Source of the DNA: Wenzhouxiangella sp042310355
Lineage (GTDB): Bacteria > Pseudomonadota > Gammaproteobacteria > Xanthomonadales > Wenzhouxiangellaceae
Direction of reading: 5' to 3'
Assembly: GCF_042310355.1 (NCBI RefSeq)
Contig: NZ_JBHJMR010000008.1
Span: 1 to 64,000 of the forward strand
DNA length: 64,000 nucleotides
Positions 23,801 through 32,565 of this stretch are shown here, one piece after another. Numbering within the stretch: position 1 is the first letter of the stretch; each line of letters opens with the position of its first letter. The notes under the pieces were generated by a model. It was not told the origin of the DNA. It did no database searches and was given only the letters and a program-made list of their open reading frames with translations. The translations under genes and the position numbers were made by a program.

Positions 23801-25242
23801 GGGGTTTCCCCGTGACCGCCTTCGGCCAGGATCTTGCCTGGATTGAGCAGCCCATCGGGGTCGAACGCACGCTTGAGCCGGCGCATGAGCTCGAGCCGGA
23901 CGGGGTCGCCGCGGCGGGCGAGCTCACCCGCGCGCAGCTGGCCGATGCCGTGCTCGGCCGCGATCGAGCCGCGATGGCGCATGACCGCGTCGAAGACGAT
24001 GCGATTGCACTCGCCCTCCAGGGCACGGAACGCTTCGGGCGCCATGCCTTCGGGCTGGCTGAGATTGAAGTGCAAATTGCCGTCGCCGACGTGCCCGAAC
24101 ACGCAGGGCCGGATGCCCGGCACGCGCTCGGCCAGCGCGGCACAGGTCTCCTCGACGAACTCGGGAATGGCCGCCACCGGCACCGAGATATCGTGCTTGA
24201 GGCTGACCCCGCCGACCTTCTGCGCCGGAGAGACGGCCTCGCGCAGCCGCCACAGGGCCTTCGACTGCGAATCGTTGCCGGCGACCACGGCGTCGGCGGC
24301 CACGCCCTCGTCCCGGGCACGCTCGAGCGCCTCGACGCAGGCCGCCTGCAGCCAGTCGCCGGCCACCGCCGTGTCGGCCTGGAGCAGCAGGTACCAGGGA
24401 TGCTCGCGCACCAGCGGATCGTGGGCGTCGGGAAGGTAGTCGAGTGCGTAGTCCATGGCCAGGCGCGGCATCAACTCGAGCGCCGAAACCGTCTCGCCGA
24501 GATGGCGCCGTAGCAGTCGCAGCAGCGTCAGCGTGGCCGGCAGGTCGGCCGCCCCGATCATGGCCGTCATGCTCTGCCTGGGCAGCGAGACCAGCTGGAG
24601 CGAAGCGGCGGTGACGATGCCCAGCGTGCCCTCGCTGCCGATGAACAGCTGGTTGAGATCGTAGCCGCTGTTGTCCTTTCTTAAGCCCTTGAGCCCGTCG
24701 AGAACGCGGCCGTCGGCCAGCACGACCTCCAGGCCCAGCACCTGCTGTCGCATGTTGCCGTAGCGGATCGTCAGGTGGCCGCCGGCATTGGTAGCGATGT
24801 TGCCGCCGATGGTCGCCGTCCCCTCCGAGGCCAGGCTCATCGGCAACAGCAGGCCGGCGCCCCCGGCGGCGTTCTGCGCGGTGGCCAGGGGGCATCCCGC
24901 CTCGACGGTCATGCAGGCGCCTTCGGCATCGACCCGGCGAATCGCGCGCATGCGCTCGAGGCTGACGATCACTTCACGCCCGGCGCTGCCGATGCTCTGT
25001 CCGCCGACCAGGCCGGTGTTGCCGCCCTGCGGCACGATCGGAACGGCGTACTCTCGGCACAGCGATAATACGGCGGCGACTTCGAGGGTGGTGGCCGGGC
25101 GGACGACCGCGAGCGGACGTTCGCGGTAGCGCCCTCTCGGTTCGCGGGAATAGGCGTCGACGTCTTCGCCCATCAGGCATCCGGAAGCGCCCAGCAAGGC
25201 CTTCAGGCGTTCGAACAATTGGCTCGGACGGGACCCGGTCAT
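23791..25242 (-). CDS. FAD-linked D-2-hydroxyacid dehydrogenase (GlcD/D2HGDH family)
   Basis: This is a 483-residue protein. The FAD_binding_4 domain (about 40-180) includes VPQGGNTGLVGGQS and TIGGNIATNAGG. The C-terminal FAD-oxidase domain ends with FGHVGDGNLHFNL, SIAAEHGIGQLR and FDPDGLLNPGKI, the metal- and FAD-contacting signatures of D-2-hydroxyglutarate/D-lactate dehydrogenases. It has no Fe-S extension. Together with the DadA-like gene it would feed electrons from D-configured organic acids to the respiratory chain. The exact substrate (D-lactate, D-2-hydroxyglutarate or glycolate) is open. Confidence 0.87.
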   Translation of the reverse strand: MTGSRPSQLFERLKALLGASGCLMGEDVDAYSREPRGRYRERPLAVVRPATTLEVAAVLSLCREYAVPIVPQGGNTGLVGGQSIGSAGREVIVSLERMRAIRRVDAEGACMTVEAGCPLATAQNAAGGAGLLLPMSLASEGTATIGGNIATNAGGHLTIRYGNMRQQVLGLEVVLADGRVLDGLKGLRKDNSGYDLNQLFIGSEGTLGIVTAASLQLVSLPRQSMTAMIGAADLPATLTLLRLLRRHLGETVSALELMPRLAMDYALDYLPDAHDPLVREHPWYLLLQADTAVAGDWLQAACVEALERARDEGVAADAVVAGNDSQSKALWRLREAVSPAQKVGGVSLKHDISVPVAAIPEFVEETCAALAERVPGIRPCVFGHVGDGNLHFNLSQPEGMAPEAFRALEGECNRIVFDAVMRHRGSIAAEHGIGQLRAGELARRGDPVRLELMRRLKRAFDPDGLLNPGKILAEGGHGETPCG

Positions 25243-25300
25243 GGGCCCATTATCTCAGATGCCCCTGCCCGTGCCCGGCCTCAGCGCGGACAGCGCGGGA

Positions 25301-26362
25301 TCAATCGCAGAAAACGCGGGTCGTGTAGCGTCGCGCGCGCTCGGCGATCTCCTGGCCGCCGATCTCGCTCGAAGCCCTCGAACCGGTGTTGTACGGAATA
25401 TCGTTGCGGTCGAGAAAATCACGAATGACGCCCGGCTGAATGGCGAAGTTGACGTTCTGGGCCACGACCCCGGTCGCCCTGAGCGTCGCGGCGTCGTTGA
25501 GCCGGGAGACGACGATGCCGAGCAGGGCGCCGCGGCCGTCGAGAACCGGCCCGCCGGAACTGCCGGGCTGGACCGGCGCCGTGAGCTGGAACCGCCGCGG
25601 GTCGCCGCCCGCCCCGGTGTCGGCGCTGACCGAGCCGGTCGTGACATTGAGCGAGCCCAGCAAGTCGCCCAACGGATAGCCGGCGGCCACGACCGACTCG
25701 CCGAGCCGAGCCGCGCGCGAGGCGCTGACCGATACGAAACCGGCGAAGCGACCGCCGGTGCGCAGCACGGCGAGATCCGCATCCCCGTCAGTGGCCAGGA
25801 TCGTGCCCTCGTCGCCGTCGGCACCCACCCGAACCCCGCCGCAGCCGTCGACCACGTGATGGTTCGTCAGGACCAGGCCGGCGGCGATCGCCACACCGCT
25901 TCCGGAGCCGCCCCGGCCACCCGGCCCCGCACCATCGGGATCGACACGGCAGGCCTGGAAAGATCGATTGAGGCAGGCGTCGCGCGTCAGGGCGGCGATG
26001 GCGGTCGACGACAGGTCGCTGTCGACCCGCGCGGCGATATGGTTTGAGACCTCGACGACATTCGGATAGCTGTGCGGCGGAAAGATCTCGTAAATCTCCA
26101 GGCTGCTCATGCCGCGCCGCATGTGGCCGACGAGCTGCAGCGCGAATCGGTAGACTTCCCCACAGCAGGCCGCATCGACCTGGCCGGAACTGCCGTGTTC
26201 GATCACGCTCGTATCAGCCGCATCGCGATCGGGCGGCGGCGTCTGGGTGAAATGCACCTGGCCGGACTCATCGACCCAGCGATAGATCTTTTGCGCCTGG
26301 GCATCGACGGCGCCCAGCGCCAGGATCAGCAGCAGAATGGAACGAAGCGCGAGCGTATTCAT
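25301..26362 (-). CDS. secreted DUF4124 and trypsin-like serine protease
   Basis: This is a 353-residue protein starting at MNTLALRS (26362). The signal peptide ends at DAQAQ. A short DUF4124 module follows at once (KIYRWVDESGQVHFTQTPP). The protease domain runs from about residue 150 to 330. It has TNHHVVDG with the catalytic His, DADLAVLRT with the Asp, and QPGSSGGPVLD with the Ser. The pattern is like DegP/HtrA-type S1C proteases, but there is no PDZ domain. Several Cys residues suggest a disulfide-bonded periplasmic or external enzyme. Confidence 0.85.
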   Translation of the reverse strand: MNTLALRSILLLILALGAVDAQAQKIYRWVDESGQVHFTQTPPPDRDAADTSVIEHGSSGQVDAACCGEVYRFALQLVGHMRRGMSSLEIYEIFPPHSYPNVVEVSNHIAARVDSDLSSTAIAALTRDACLNRSFQACRVDPDGAGPGGRGGSGSGVAIAAGLVLTNHHVVDGCGGVRVGADGDEGTILATDGDADLAVLRTGGRFAGFVSVSASRAARLGESVVAAGYPLGDLLGSLNVTTGSVSADTGAGGDPRRFQLTAPVQPGSSGGPVLDGRGALLGIVVSRLNDAATLRATGVVAQNVNFAIQPGVIRDFLDRNDIPYNTGSRASSEIGGQEIAERARRYTTRVFCD

Positions 26363-26444
26363 CAAAAGCAACGATATGGATTCCCCGCCTGCAATATAGC
26401 CCGAATCGATCGGCCCGCGCAGGGTTGCCACCAGGAGAGCCAGC

Positions 26445-27758
26445 ATGACCCGACTTCTCGCCCTTGTGTTCTGTGGCCTGGCCACCGCCTGCACCTTCGA
26501 CATCCGGCCCGAAGGAGACGCTCGATCCGAGGACGAGGCGCCGGCGGGCCCGACCGTCAGCGTCGACGCCGAACTCTTCTACCCGGAACGGATTGCCCTG
26601 CCCGGCGACAGCAGGGTGCTGGTGTCGGTCGATGCGGTGGATGCGAACGGCCGCAGGTCGCTGACCCGTTTCTCCACGCGGCTCGACGGCCGCCAGGTGC
26701 CGATTCCGCTGCGCTTCACGTTCGAATCCCGGGCCGGGAGTCGCGTCATTCACGAGCTCAACGCCGCCGTCGTCGCCGGCGATGAGCTGCTGCGGCTGAC
26801 CCGGCCGGTGATCGTCGAGCCGCGCGACGGCGCGGCGCGACTCGGTCGCATCCGGCTGCAGCCGCCGCTGGAAGCGGGCTTCGGCCAGGCCTGGGAATGC
26901 GCCTCGGAGCGGGTGTTCCTGGGCACCATCGGCAGCGACGCGTTCATGGCGGTGGACGAGGCCCTGCACACGCTCGAAGCCGTTCCGGCGGCGTCCGGCG
27001 CGCGCTATCGCTCGAAGCAGGACTCCTCGCTCGCGCTGCACGAGAAAAGCGGCGAGCTCCTGCTGCTGCGCGGGGAAGACGACGTCGTCGGCTGCCGCCG
27101 GGTCGAAGCGCTCGAGCCGCCGCTGTCCGGCGGCGGCAACGAGCCCGGCTGGCATGTCGAGATCGACGAGGCATCGATCGAGCTCGTCAGCGACTACGGC
27201 CAGACCGTCACGCAGGCGACGCTGATCGGCGCCGATTCGAGCGGCGCGGCCACGCATTTTCGCGGCGCGGGCGAGAACGGCCCCGTCCTGGCGAGTTTCA
27301 GCCCCCGGATCTGCCGGGATTCGGCGACCGGCATGCCGCATCCGCACGAAGTGGAAGTGCAGTTCGAAGACGGCACGCTGCGCGGCTGCGGCGGCGATCC
27401 GCTGGACCTGCTGGTCGGGCATGACTGGCGGGTCACGCAACTCGGTGACGAGGCCGCGCCCGAAAGCGGCCGCGACGGCGAGGAAATCGAGATCAGCATG
27501 CGGTTCGACGACGAAGGCCGTGTCGGCGGCCGCGCTGCCTGCAACAGCTACTCGGCCGAATTCGAGCTCGGCGGCGAGGGCTTGTCGATCGGCCGCGCCG
27601 CCGCCACCAAGATGGCCTGCCCCGAGCCGCGCATGGCGCTGGAGGCGCGCTTCTTCGAGCTGCTCTCGAAGGTGCGGCGCTTCGATATCGGCAACGATGG
27701 CGAGCTGATACTGATCACGCCGGCTGGCCGCATCACGGCCGTGCCCGGGCGTTCATAG
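26445..27758 (+). CDS. envelope lipoprotein with YbaY-like and META/HslJ-like domains
   Basis: This 437-residue protein has a lipobox at LATAC (Cys16). Residues about 37-140 resemble the YbaY/YscW-type beta-sandwich found in lipoproteins. A middle region with CASERVFLGTIGSD and a membrane-lysozyme-inhibitor-like look follows, and the C-terminal 110 residues carry a META/HslJ-like domain (LVGHDWRVTQL, then GGRAACNSYSAEFEL and TKMACPEPRM). Such combinations occur in proteobacterial envelope-stress lipoproteins. Two pairs of Cys may form disulfides. It is divergent from the secreted protease, and its precise role is unknown. Confidence 0.7.
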   Translation: MTRLLALVFCGLATACTFDIRPEGDARSEDEAPAGPTVSVDAELFYPERIALPGDSRVLVSVDAVDANGRRSLTRFSTRLDGRQVPIPLRFTFESRAGSRVIHELNAAVVAGDELLRLTRPVIVEPRDGAARLGRIRLQPPLEAGFGQAWECASERVFLGTIGSDAFMAVDEALHTLEAVPAASGARYRSKQDSSLALHEKSGELLLLRGEDDVVGCRRVEALEPPLSGGGNEPGWHVEIDEASIELVSDYGQTVTQATLIGADSSGAATHFRGAGENGPVLASFSPRICRDSATGMPHPHEVEVQFEDGTLRGCGGDPLDLLVGHDWRVTQLGDEAAPESGRDGEEIEISMRFDDEGRVGGRAACNSYSAEFELGGEGLSIGRAAATKMACPEPRMALEARFFELLSKVRRFDIGNDGELILITPAGRITAVPGRS

Positions 27759-27867
27759 GAGGTCCCGCTCGCGTCGCCGGGCCGGGCCGGGCCGGGCGCG
27801 GCATGCTAATCTCGCGGCCTGCACGTCCACAAGGGGGAGCCGCCGCGATGGCTCACTGTTTCGCTGC

Positions 27868-29541
27868 ATGAAGATGCAGGCCGCATGCTTGCTGCTCGCC
27901 TGCTGCCTCACCCAGACCGGCCTGGCCGGCCCGAAGCCCGAGCGCTTCGCCGGGGACGAGTTCCAGATCAACACCTGGGAACTCAACGACCAGCGGATTC
28001 CCGGCGTGGCCACCGACACCGGCGGCAACAGCCTGGTGGTGTGGCAATCGCAGCAGCAGCCTGAAAACGGCTGGGATGTCTTCGCCCGGCGCCTTGATGC
28101 CAGCGGCGCGGCAACCGAACCGGAACTGCGAATCAATGCCTTTGCCGCCGGCCGGCAGGAGGGCCAGCACGTGGCCGCCCTGCCGCAGGGCGATTTCGTG
28201 GTGTCCTGGCACGGACAGAGCCGCAGCGGCGAGTCGCAGGGCATCTACGCGCGCCGGGTCGACGGCCAGGGAACGCCGCTGGGCTCCGACCGTCCCGTCG
28301 GCGGCCTGTCCGAGGAGCTGCAGCTCCTCCCGCGCGTCGCCGCGGCGGCGGACGACGGCTACCTCGTGGCCTGGGAAGGCCGCGGCCTGTTCGGCGACAC
28401 CTTCAGCATCCCCGGCCAGTTCATGTCCGCGGACGGAACGCCCAGCGGCCCGTTGCTTCGGATCAGCCAGCAGGACGACACCCAGCAGCGCCGGGTCGAC
28501 CTGGCCCGGGGCCCCGACGGCGACTACATGTTCGTGTGGCAAAGCAGCGAACAGGACGGCGACAGCTGGGGCGTGTTCGGGCGCTGCATGTCCGACGACG
28601 GCAGCGCCGGCGAAGAATTCCAGATCAACCAGTCGACCGAGGGTGCGCAAAGCCAGCCCCGCGTCGCCGCAATGGGCCAGCGGGGCTTCGCGGTGACCTG
28701 GCACGACAATCGCGGCCGCAGCACCTTCGAATACCGGCGCGTCATGCTGCGCCACTTCGATCGTGAATGTCAGCCGCTGGGCGACGAGCGCCAGGTCAAC
28801 CAGTTCGACCAGGGCATCCAGGATCTGCCCGACATCGCGGCGGCGGACGACGGCAGTCACGTGTTGGTCTGGCACAGCCTGCCCGAGGACTTCGAGGACC
28901 AGGGCATCTATGCCCGGCGAATCGACGCCAACGGCGACTTCTACGGCGACGAAATCCGCGTCAACCAGGAACGCGAGGCCTTCCAGGATTTCCCGGCCGT
29001 CGATACGCTGCCCGGGGGCGGGTTCTTCGCGGTCTGGGAGTCGATCGGCCAGGACGAATCGGGATTCGGGATCTTCGGTCGCCGCTTCGCGGGGCCGACG
29101 GCGGCGACCCTGTCGCCCGAGAACGGAGACCGCCAGATCACGTCGGTGGAGTCGGATTTTGCCGAACCCCTGGCCGTGCGCCTTCACGACCAGTGGGGCG
29201 TCGGCGTGCCGGGGCGGACGGTCCGGTTCACCAGCCGGGCAACGGGCCCGGGGGCCGTGTTCGGCAACGGCGAGACGACACAGACGGTGTCGACCGACAC
29301 CGAAGGCCGGGCCGTGGTGTCGGCCCGCGCCAACAGCGCGGCCGGGAGCCACGGGGTGGGCGTGGAGCTCGTCGACGGCGAAGTGACGACCAGCTTCAAG
29401 CTGGAAAATGCCGGCCAGGCGGCACCCGCGGCCCGGGCCGTTCCGGTCGGCGGCTGGCCCGCCTGGCTGCTGCTGGTCCTGGGCCTGGTCGCGACCGCAG
29501 GGTTATCGGCCTTGCCGACCAATCGACTCGAGCCGTTCTAG
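27868..29541 (+). CDS. secreted repeat protein with Ig-like domain and C-terminal sorting-like segment
   Basis: This 557-residue protein begins with a signal peptide ending near GLAGP. Residues about 28-410 hold about seven imperfect repeats of 50-60 residues, each with PxVA...G...V.W...GI.ARR.D..G and an EFQIN-like end, suggesting a beta-propeller. An Ig-like/invasin-type module follows (about 415-515, with DQWGVGVPGRTVRFTS). The last 30 residues are a VP-x-GGW motif, a hydrophobic span and a basic end. This has the build of IPTL-type C-terminal signals. Its end overlaps the convergent reductase by 39 nt. It probably acts at the cell surface. Confidence 0.75.
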   Translation: MKMQAACLLLACCLTQTGLAGPKPERFAGDEFQINTWELNDQRIPGVATDTGGNSLVVWQSQQQPENGWDVFARRLDASGAATEPELRINAFAAGRQEGQHVAALPQGDFVVSWHGQSRSGESQGIYARRVDGQGTPLGSDRPVGGLSEELQLLPRVAAAADDGYLVAWEGRGLFGDTFSIPGQFMSADGTPSGPLLRISQQDDTQQRRVDLARGPDGDYMFVWQSSEQDGDSWGVFGRCMSDDGSAGEEFQINQSTEGAQSQPRVAAMGQRGFAVTWHDNRGRSTFEYRRVMLRHFDRECQPLGDERQVNQFDQGIQDLPDIAAADDGSHVLVWHSLPEDFEDQGIYARRIDANGDFYGDEIRVNQEREAFQDFPAVDTLPGGGFFAVWESIGQDESGFGIFGRRFAGPTAATLSPENGDRQITSVESDFAEPLAVRLHDQWGVGVPGRTVRFTSRATGPGAVFGNGETTQTVSTDTEGRAVVSARANSAAGSHGVGVELVDGEVTTSFKLENAGQAAPAARAVPVGGWPAWLLLVLGLVATAGLSALPTNRLEPF

Positions 29542-30090
29542 CCAGCGTTGCCGGTGGCGATCGTTCTTGCCCGCCACCCCGCCCACGAAGCAGCGGCGCA
29601 CCGGCCGGATGCCGCAAAAGTGCAGGATGTTGCGCTTGAAGTTGCGGTAGCCGTGGGCGCTGAAGAACCAGCGATAGACCGGGCCGGGCATGCCCATGGT
29701 GATGATCACCCGTGCCGACTTGCCCTTGAGCAGCCGCTCGCCAATGCCCTCGCGCGCTTCGGCGGCGAAAGCGAAACCGGGCCGCAGCACCTGTTCCAGA
29801 AAGGCTTTTACCCGGGCCGGCAGCGTGCCCAGCCAGAGCGGGAAGACGAACACCAGGTGATCGGCGGCCCGGATCTTTTCCTGTACCGGCCGCAGGGACT
29901 CGGGCACCTCGCCCTCGGTCCACTCCTTTTCGCTGGCCAGCATGGGGTAGTCGAGTTCGGCCAGGCGCACTTCCTCGACCTGGTGCCCGGCTGCTTCTGC
30001 GCCCTTGCGATAGGCGGCGGCGAGCGCGTGGCCGAAGTGACCGCCGGCCGGGTCCGGATGACCCTGGATGATCAGGATACGCCGGCTCAT
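29503..30090 (-). CDS. flavodoxin-fold NAD(P)H:quinone reductase-like protein
   Basis: This is a 195-residue protein starting MSRRILIIQGHPDP. QGHP and the VFPLWLGTLPARVKAFLEQV segment identify the NQO/ModAB-type FMN or FAD reductases that use two-electron transfer to quinones. Its position directly after, or coupled by ATGA (30087-30090) to, the ubiquinone hydroxylase gene suggests a quinone-related function. Its 3' end overlaps the convergent repeat-protein gene. An electron acceptor other than a quinone is possible. Confidence 0.85.
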   Translation of the reverse strand: MSRRILIIQGHPDPAGGHFGHALAAAYRKGAEAAGHQVEEVRLAELDYPMLASEKEWTEGEVPESLRPVQEKIRAADHLVFVFPLWLGTLPARVKAFLEQVLRPGFAFAAEAREGIGERLLKGKSARVIITMGMPGPVYRWFFSAHGYRNFKRNILHFCGIRPVRRCFVGGVAGKNDRHRQRWLERLESIGRQGR

Positions 30091-31301
30091 CGACCGACCC
30101 CGCGCAGCATCGCCAGCGGACCGGGCAGTCCCCCTCGACCGGTCAGCTGCCTTGCCACGGCCTGGCGGAAGGGCGTCACCCGATTGGCCACGCGCAGCAC
30201 CGAACGACGCAGTAAACGGGCCGGCAGGCGGTCGTCGGTATACAGCCCGACCACGGTGGCGGTGGCGAGGTACAGCGGCAGGCTGGCCAGGCGGTGGCGC
30301 CGCTCAAAGGCCGACAGCGCCGAACGATCGGCGACGCCGGCGCCGCGCCCCAGGGCCCGCCGAAGTTCGCCGGAGAGGATGTCGATGCCGGTCACGCCCA
30401 GGTTGAAGCCGTGGGCGGTGACCGGGTGCATGCCGACGGCGGCGTCGCCCACGGCGGCCAGGCGTTGGGTAACCAGGCGATCGGGCCACACGCCCACCAG
30501 GGGATAGAGATGGCGCTGACCGTCGAGCTGCATCGCGCCGAGGCGGTGGCGGTACATTCCGGTGACCTCACGATCGAATTCGGCCTCGTCCAGTTCGGAC
30601 AAGCGCCGGGCCTGCTCATGCGGCAGGGTAATCACCGCCGAAGCGCGACGACCGTTGAGCGGCAGCAGCGCCAGGGTGCGGTCGTAGCCGAACCATTCCC
30701 AGGCAACGTGCTCGTGATCAGCCTCGAGCGTCACGGGGGCCAGCAGCATACTGCGGCCGAAATCGCGCATGCGCGCGCCGATGCCGGCGGCCCGCCTGAG
30801 GCCCGAGAAACGCGAGTCGGCGGCGATGACGAGGGCCGCCTCGATTTCGCGACCGTCGGACAGCAGCAGATTCCGACCGGTGGGCGTGATCTGCGTGCCC
30901 TCGACCCGAACGCCGGCCTCGACCTCGACGCCGTCCTGCCCGGCCACCGCTTCCCAGGCGGCCTTTCGGATGCGGTGATTCGAAACCAGGGTTCCGAGAC
31001 ACTCGCTGTCGCCATCGGCATGGCTGATGCGCATCGGGCGCGCGGACTCTCCGTCGTAGACGACGGCGTCGCGCAGGTCGCTGAGTTCGGCCTCATCCAG
31101 GCGCTGCCAGATGCCGAGCCGTTCGAGAACGGCCTGCGAAGCGTGGGTCAGGGCGATTTCGCGCCCGTCCTCGGCCGGCTCGACCAGGGATTCTTTCGGG
31201 CTGCCCTCGAACAATCGTATGGACAGACCCATGCCATCGAGCGCACGGGCAAGGCACAGACCGGCGGGTCCGGCACCGACGATGGCCACATCGATTCTCA
31301 T
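30087..31301 (-). CDS. ubiM: FAD-dependent ubiquinone hydroxylase, UbiM-like
   Basis: This is a 404-residue flavin monooxygenase, read from MRIDVAIVGAGPAGL (31301). GAGPAG is the FAD loop, VIAADSRFSGLR (DxRxSxxR type) is the central motif, and LAAVGDAAVGMHPVTAHGFNLGVTG is the second FAD site with the conserved H-P-x-x-x-H-G/N-L pattern. It belongs to the UbiH/UbiF/COQ6 family. The arrangement EIALTHASQAVLERLGIW and the short C-terminal part favour the UbiM branch, which hydroxylates several ring positions. It needs oxygen. An FNR-like palindrome lies 60 bp upstream. Confidence 0.85.
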   Translation of the reverse strand: MRIDVAIVGAGPAGLCLARALDGMGLSIRLFEGSPKESLVEPAEDGREIALTHASQAVLERLGIWQRLDEAELSDLRDAVVYDGESARPMRISHADGDSECLGTLVSNHRIRKAAWEAVAGQDGVEVEAGVRVEGTQITPTGRNLLLSDGREIEAALVIAADSRFSGLRRAAGIGARMRDFGRSMLLAPVTLEADHEHVAWEWFGYDRTLALLPLNGRRASAVITLPHEQARRLSELDEAEFDREVTGMYRHRLGAMQLDGQRHLYPLVGVWPDRLVTQRLAAVGDAAVGMHPVTAHGFNLGVTGIDILSGELRRALGRGAGVADRSALSAFERRHRLASLPLYLATATVVGLYTDDRLPARLLRRSVLRVANRVTPFRQAVARQLTGRGGLPGPLAMLRGVGR

Positions 31302-31360
31302 GTCGCGCTGACTCCGGTGGGTGGGAACGAGAAAGTTAGCACGCCGGCGAGGGCGCGAAA

Positions 31361-31374
31361 TTGACATTGATCAG
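31361..31374. promoter_or_regulatory. FNR-like palindrome, two mismatches
   Basis: TTGAC-ATTG-ATCAG keeps the TTGA/ATCA cores of an FNR box but deviates at one base in each half. It is 60 bp upstream of the ubiM-like start and about 90 bp upstream of the divergent zinc-finger gene. A role in oxygen control of ubiquinone synthesis would make sense, but the match could be chance. Confidence 0.3.
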
Positions 31375-31462
31375 GGCCGTGATGACGAAGCATTGCCACC
31401 ATCGGGGCCTTGAAGCGGGTACCATATTGCGCTTGTAACGGATCCACCGCGGAGACAAGCTC

Positions 31463-31768
31463 ATGGTCGCCAAACGCAAGGAAGGCGAACTCAAGCCGGC
31501 CTGCCAGCAGGACGAGTACGAAGTACGTTGGGAGGACCTGCCCCTGTCGTGCCCGACCCCGGCGATGAAGGTCTGGAATGCCCACCCGCGCGTCTACGTG
31601 CCGGTCCACCGCTCCGGGCGCGAGATGTGCGAATACTGCGGCTCGGTCTTCGTGCTGCACGACCCCGATCCCGACCAGCCCATGCCGATGTTCGACAACT
31701 CCGAGATCGAGGACGCCTTCCGCCGCGCCCAGCAACGCGTGCGCGACGAGCGCGGTCAGTCGGACTAA
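31463..31768 (+). CDS. CHCC zinc-finger protein (NDUFS6-like)
   Basis: This is a 101-residue protein. The zinc ligands are in SCPTPAMKVWNAHPRVYVP and CEYCG, giving the Cys-His-Cys-Cys pattern of the short zf-CHCC family, which includes the mitochondrial complex I subunit NDUFS6. In bacteria such proteins usually stand alone and are thought to bind zinc in relation to Fe-S or respiratory assembly. The tail is acidic and charged. Next to a ubiquinone gene, a respiratory role is plausible. Confidence 0.8.
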   Translation: MVAKRKEGELKPACQQDEYEVRWEDLPLSCPTPAMKVWNAHPRVYVPVHRSGREMCEYCGSVFVLHDPDPDQPMPMFDNSEIEDAFRRAQQRVRDERGQSD

Positions 31769-31786
31769 GAGATCACACGCCAACGA

Positions 31787-31806
31787 CCACCGGCTAAAGC
31801 CGGTGG
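31787..31806. repeat. 9-bp perfect palindrome, possible IS200/IS605-type end
   Basis: CCACCGGCT-AA-AGCCGGTGG is a perfect hairpin 19 bp after the zinc-finger gene. Sequences of exactly this kind are common at ends of IS200/IS605-type elements and their non-autonomous relatives. No transposase is nearby. It lacks a T-run, so it is not a standard terminator. Confidence 0.4.
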
Positions 31807-31854
31807 CTTGCTGTTACTGCTCAAAGCCGGATCGATCGGCCAAATGGTCGACTG

Positions 31855-32122
31855 GTTGAAGCACCAATTTACAAGCACCAATTTACAAACAATTCTCAAT
31901 GAACGAAATTCCAAAGACCCAAGCCGCGAGAACAGCCAGATCACGCGACTTGCCGCAATCTCGGGCCGGCTCGACTCTTACCGACCTTGCAATTGGGTGC
32001 CTGCACCTGCTCATGCACACAAAACTGACACTTCGGCTCCATGCTCGTTTCGGTCATTAAAAATTCGATCCTTCGGGATTTGTTTGGCAATTGGTGATTG
32101 GGATTTGGAATTTTTCGAGCTC
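31855..32122. repeat. inverted pair of AT-rich dispersed repeats, no gene
   Basis: The left arm (about 31855-31920) and right arm (about 32040-32122) share, in opposite orientation, blocks such as CACCAATT and CAAACAA. They belong to the same family as 10980-11042. About 120 bp of unremarkable DNA lie between. I find no credible ORF in the whole gap 31769-32170. The low GC contrasts sharply with the flanking genes. Confidence 0.5.
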
Positions 32123-32170
32123 GATCCATCGCCTAGAAGCGAGGGGTTTTAGGAGCCCCTATCGGGGACT

Positions 32171-32536
32171 CTAAAGCATCTCTTCCAGAAGTTCGCGGAG
32201 CACGACCGCCTGGTTGTGCGTCGTGTCCCTGGCGCCGAACAGCAGGGTGACCGGCCCTGAAGCCGCCAGTTCGAACAGTTCCTCCAGCTTTTCACGCTTG
32301 TCGTCTTCCCCAAGCTCCTTGCGGTATTTCTGCTTGAAGGCAGCCCACAGCTTGGGGGCGTGGCCGAACCACTTTCTGAGCTCGGTCGAGGGCGCCAGCC
32401 CCTTGAACCAGTAGTCGAGCTCCGCCTCGTCCTTCGAAACGCCACGTGGCCAGACGCGGTCGACCAGAACGCGCGTGCCCTCGCCGTCCTCGGGTTCATC
32501 GTAGATTCGGCGCAGACGGATGTTCGAACCGGACAT
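32171..32536 (-). CDS. DUF488 family protein
   Basis: This 121-residue protein starts at MSGSNIRLRRIYD (32536). It has the family signatures RVLVDRVWPRGVSKDEA near the N-terminus, a WF-x-H-AP-x-L-W centre and LLFGARDTTHNQAVVLRELL near the C-terminus. DUF488 proteins are small and widely distributed; no biochemical role is established that I know of. It lies 29 bp downstream of the threonine ammonia-lyase gene on the same strand and may be co-transcribed. Confidence 0.88.
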   Translation of the reverse strand: MSGSNIRLRRIYDEPEDGEGTRVLVDRVWPRGVSKDEAELDYWFKGLAPSTELRKWFGHAPKLWAAFKQKYRKELGEDDKREKLEELFELAASGPVTLLFGARDTTHNQAVVLRELLEEML

Positions 32537-32565
32537 TTGTTCCTCCAGCTTGGGCCTTCGGGTCA

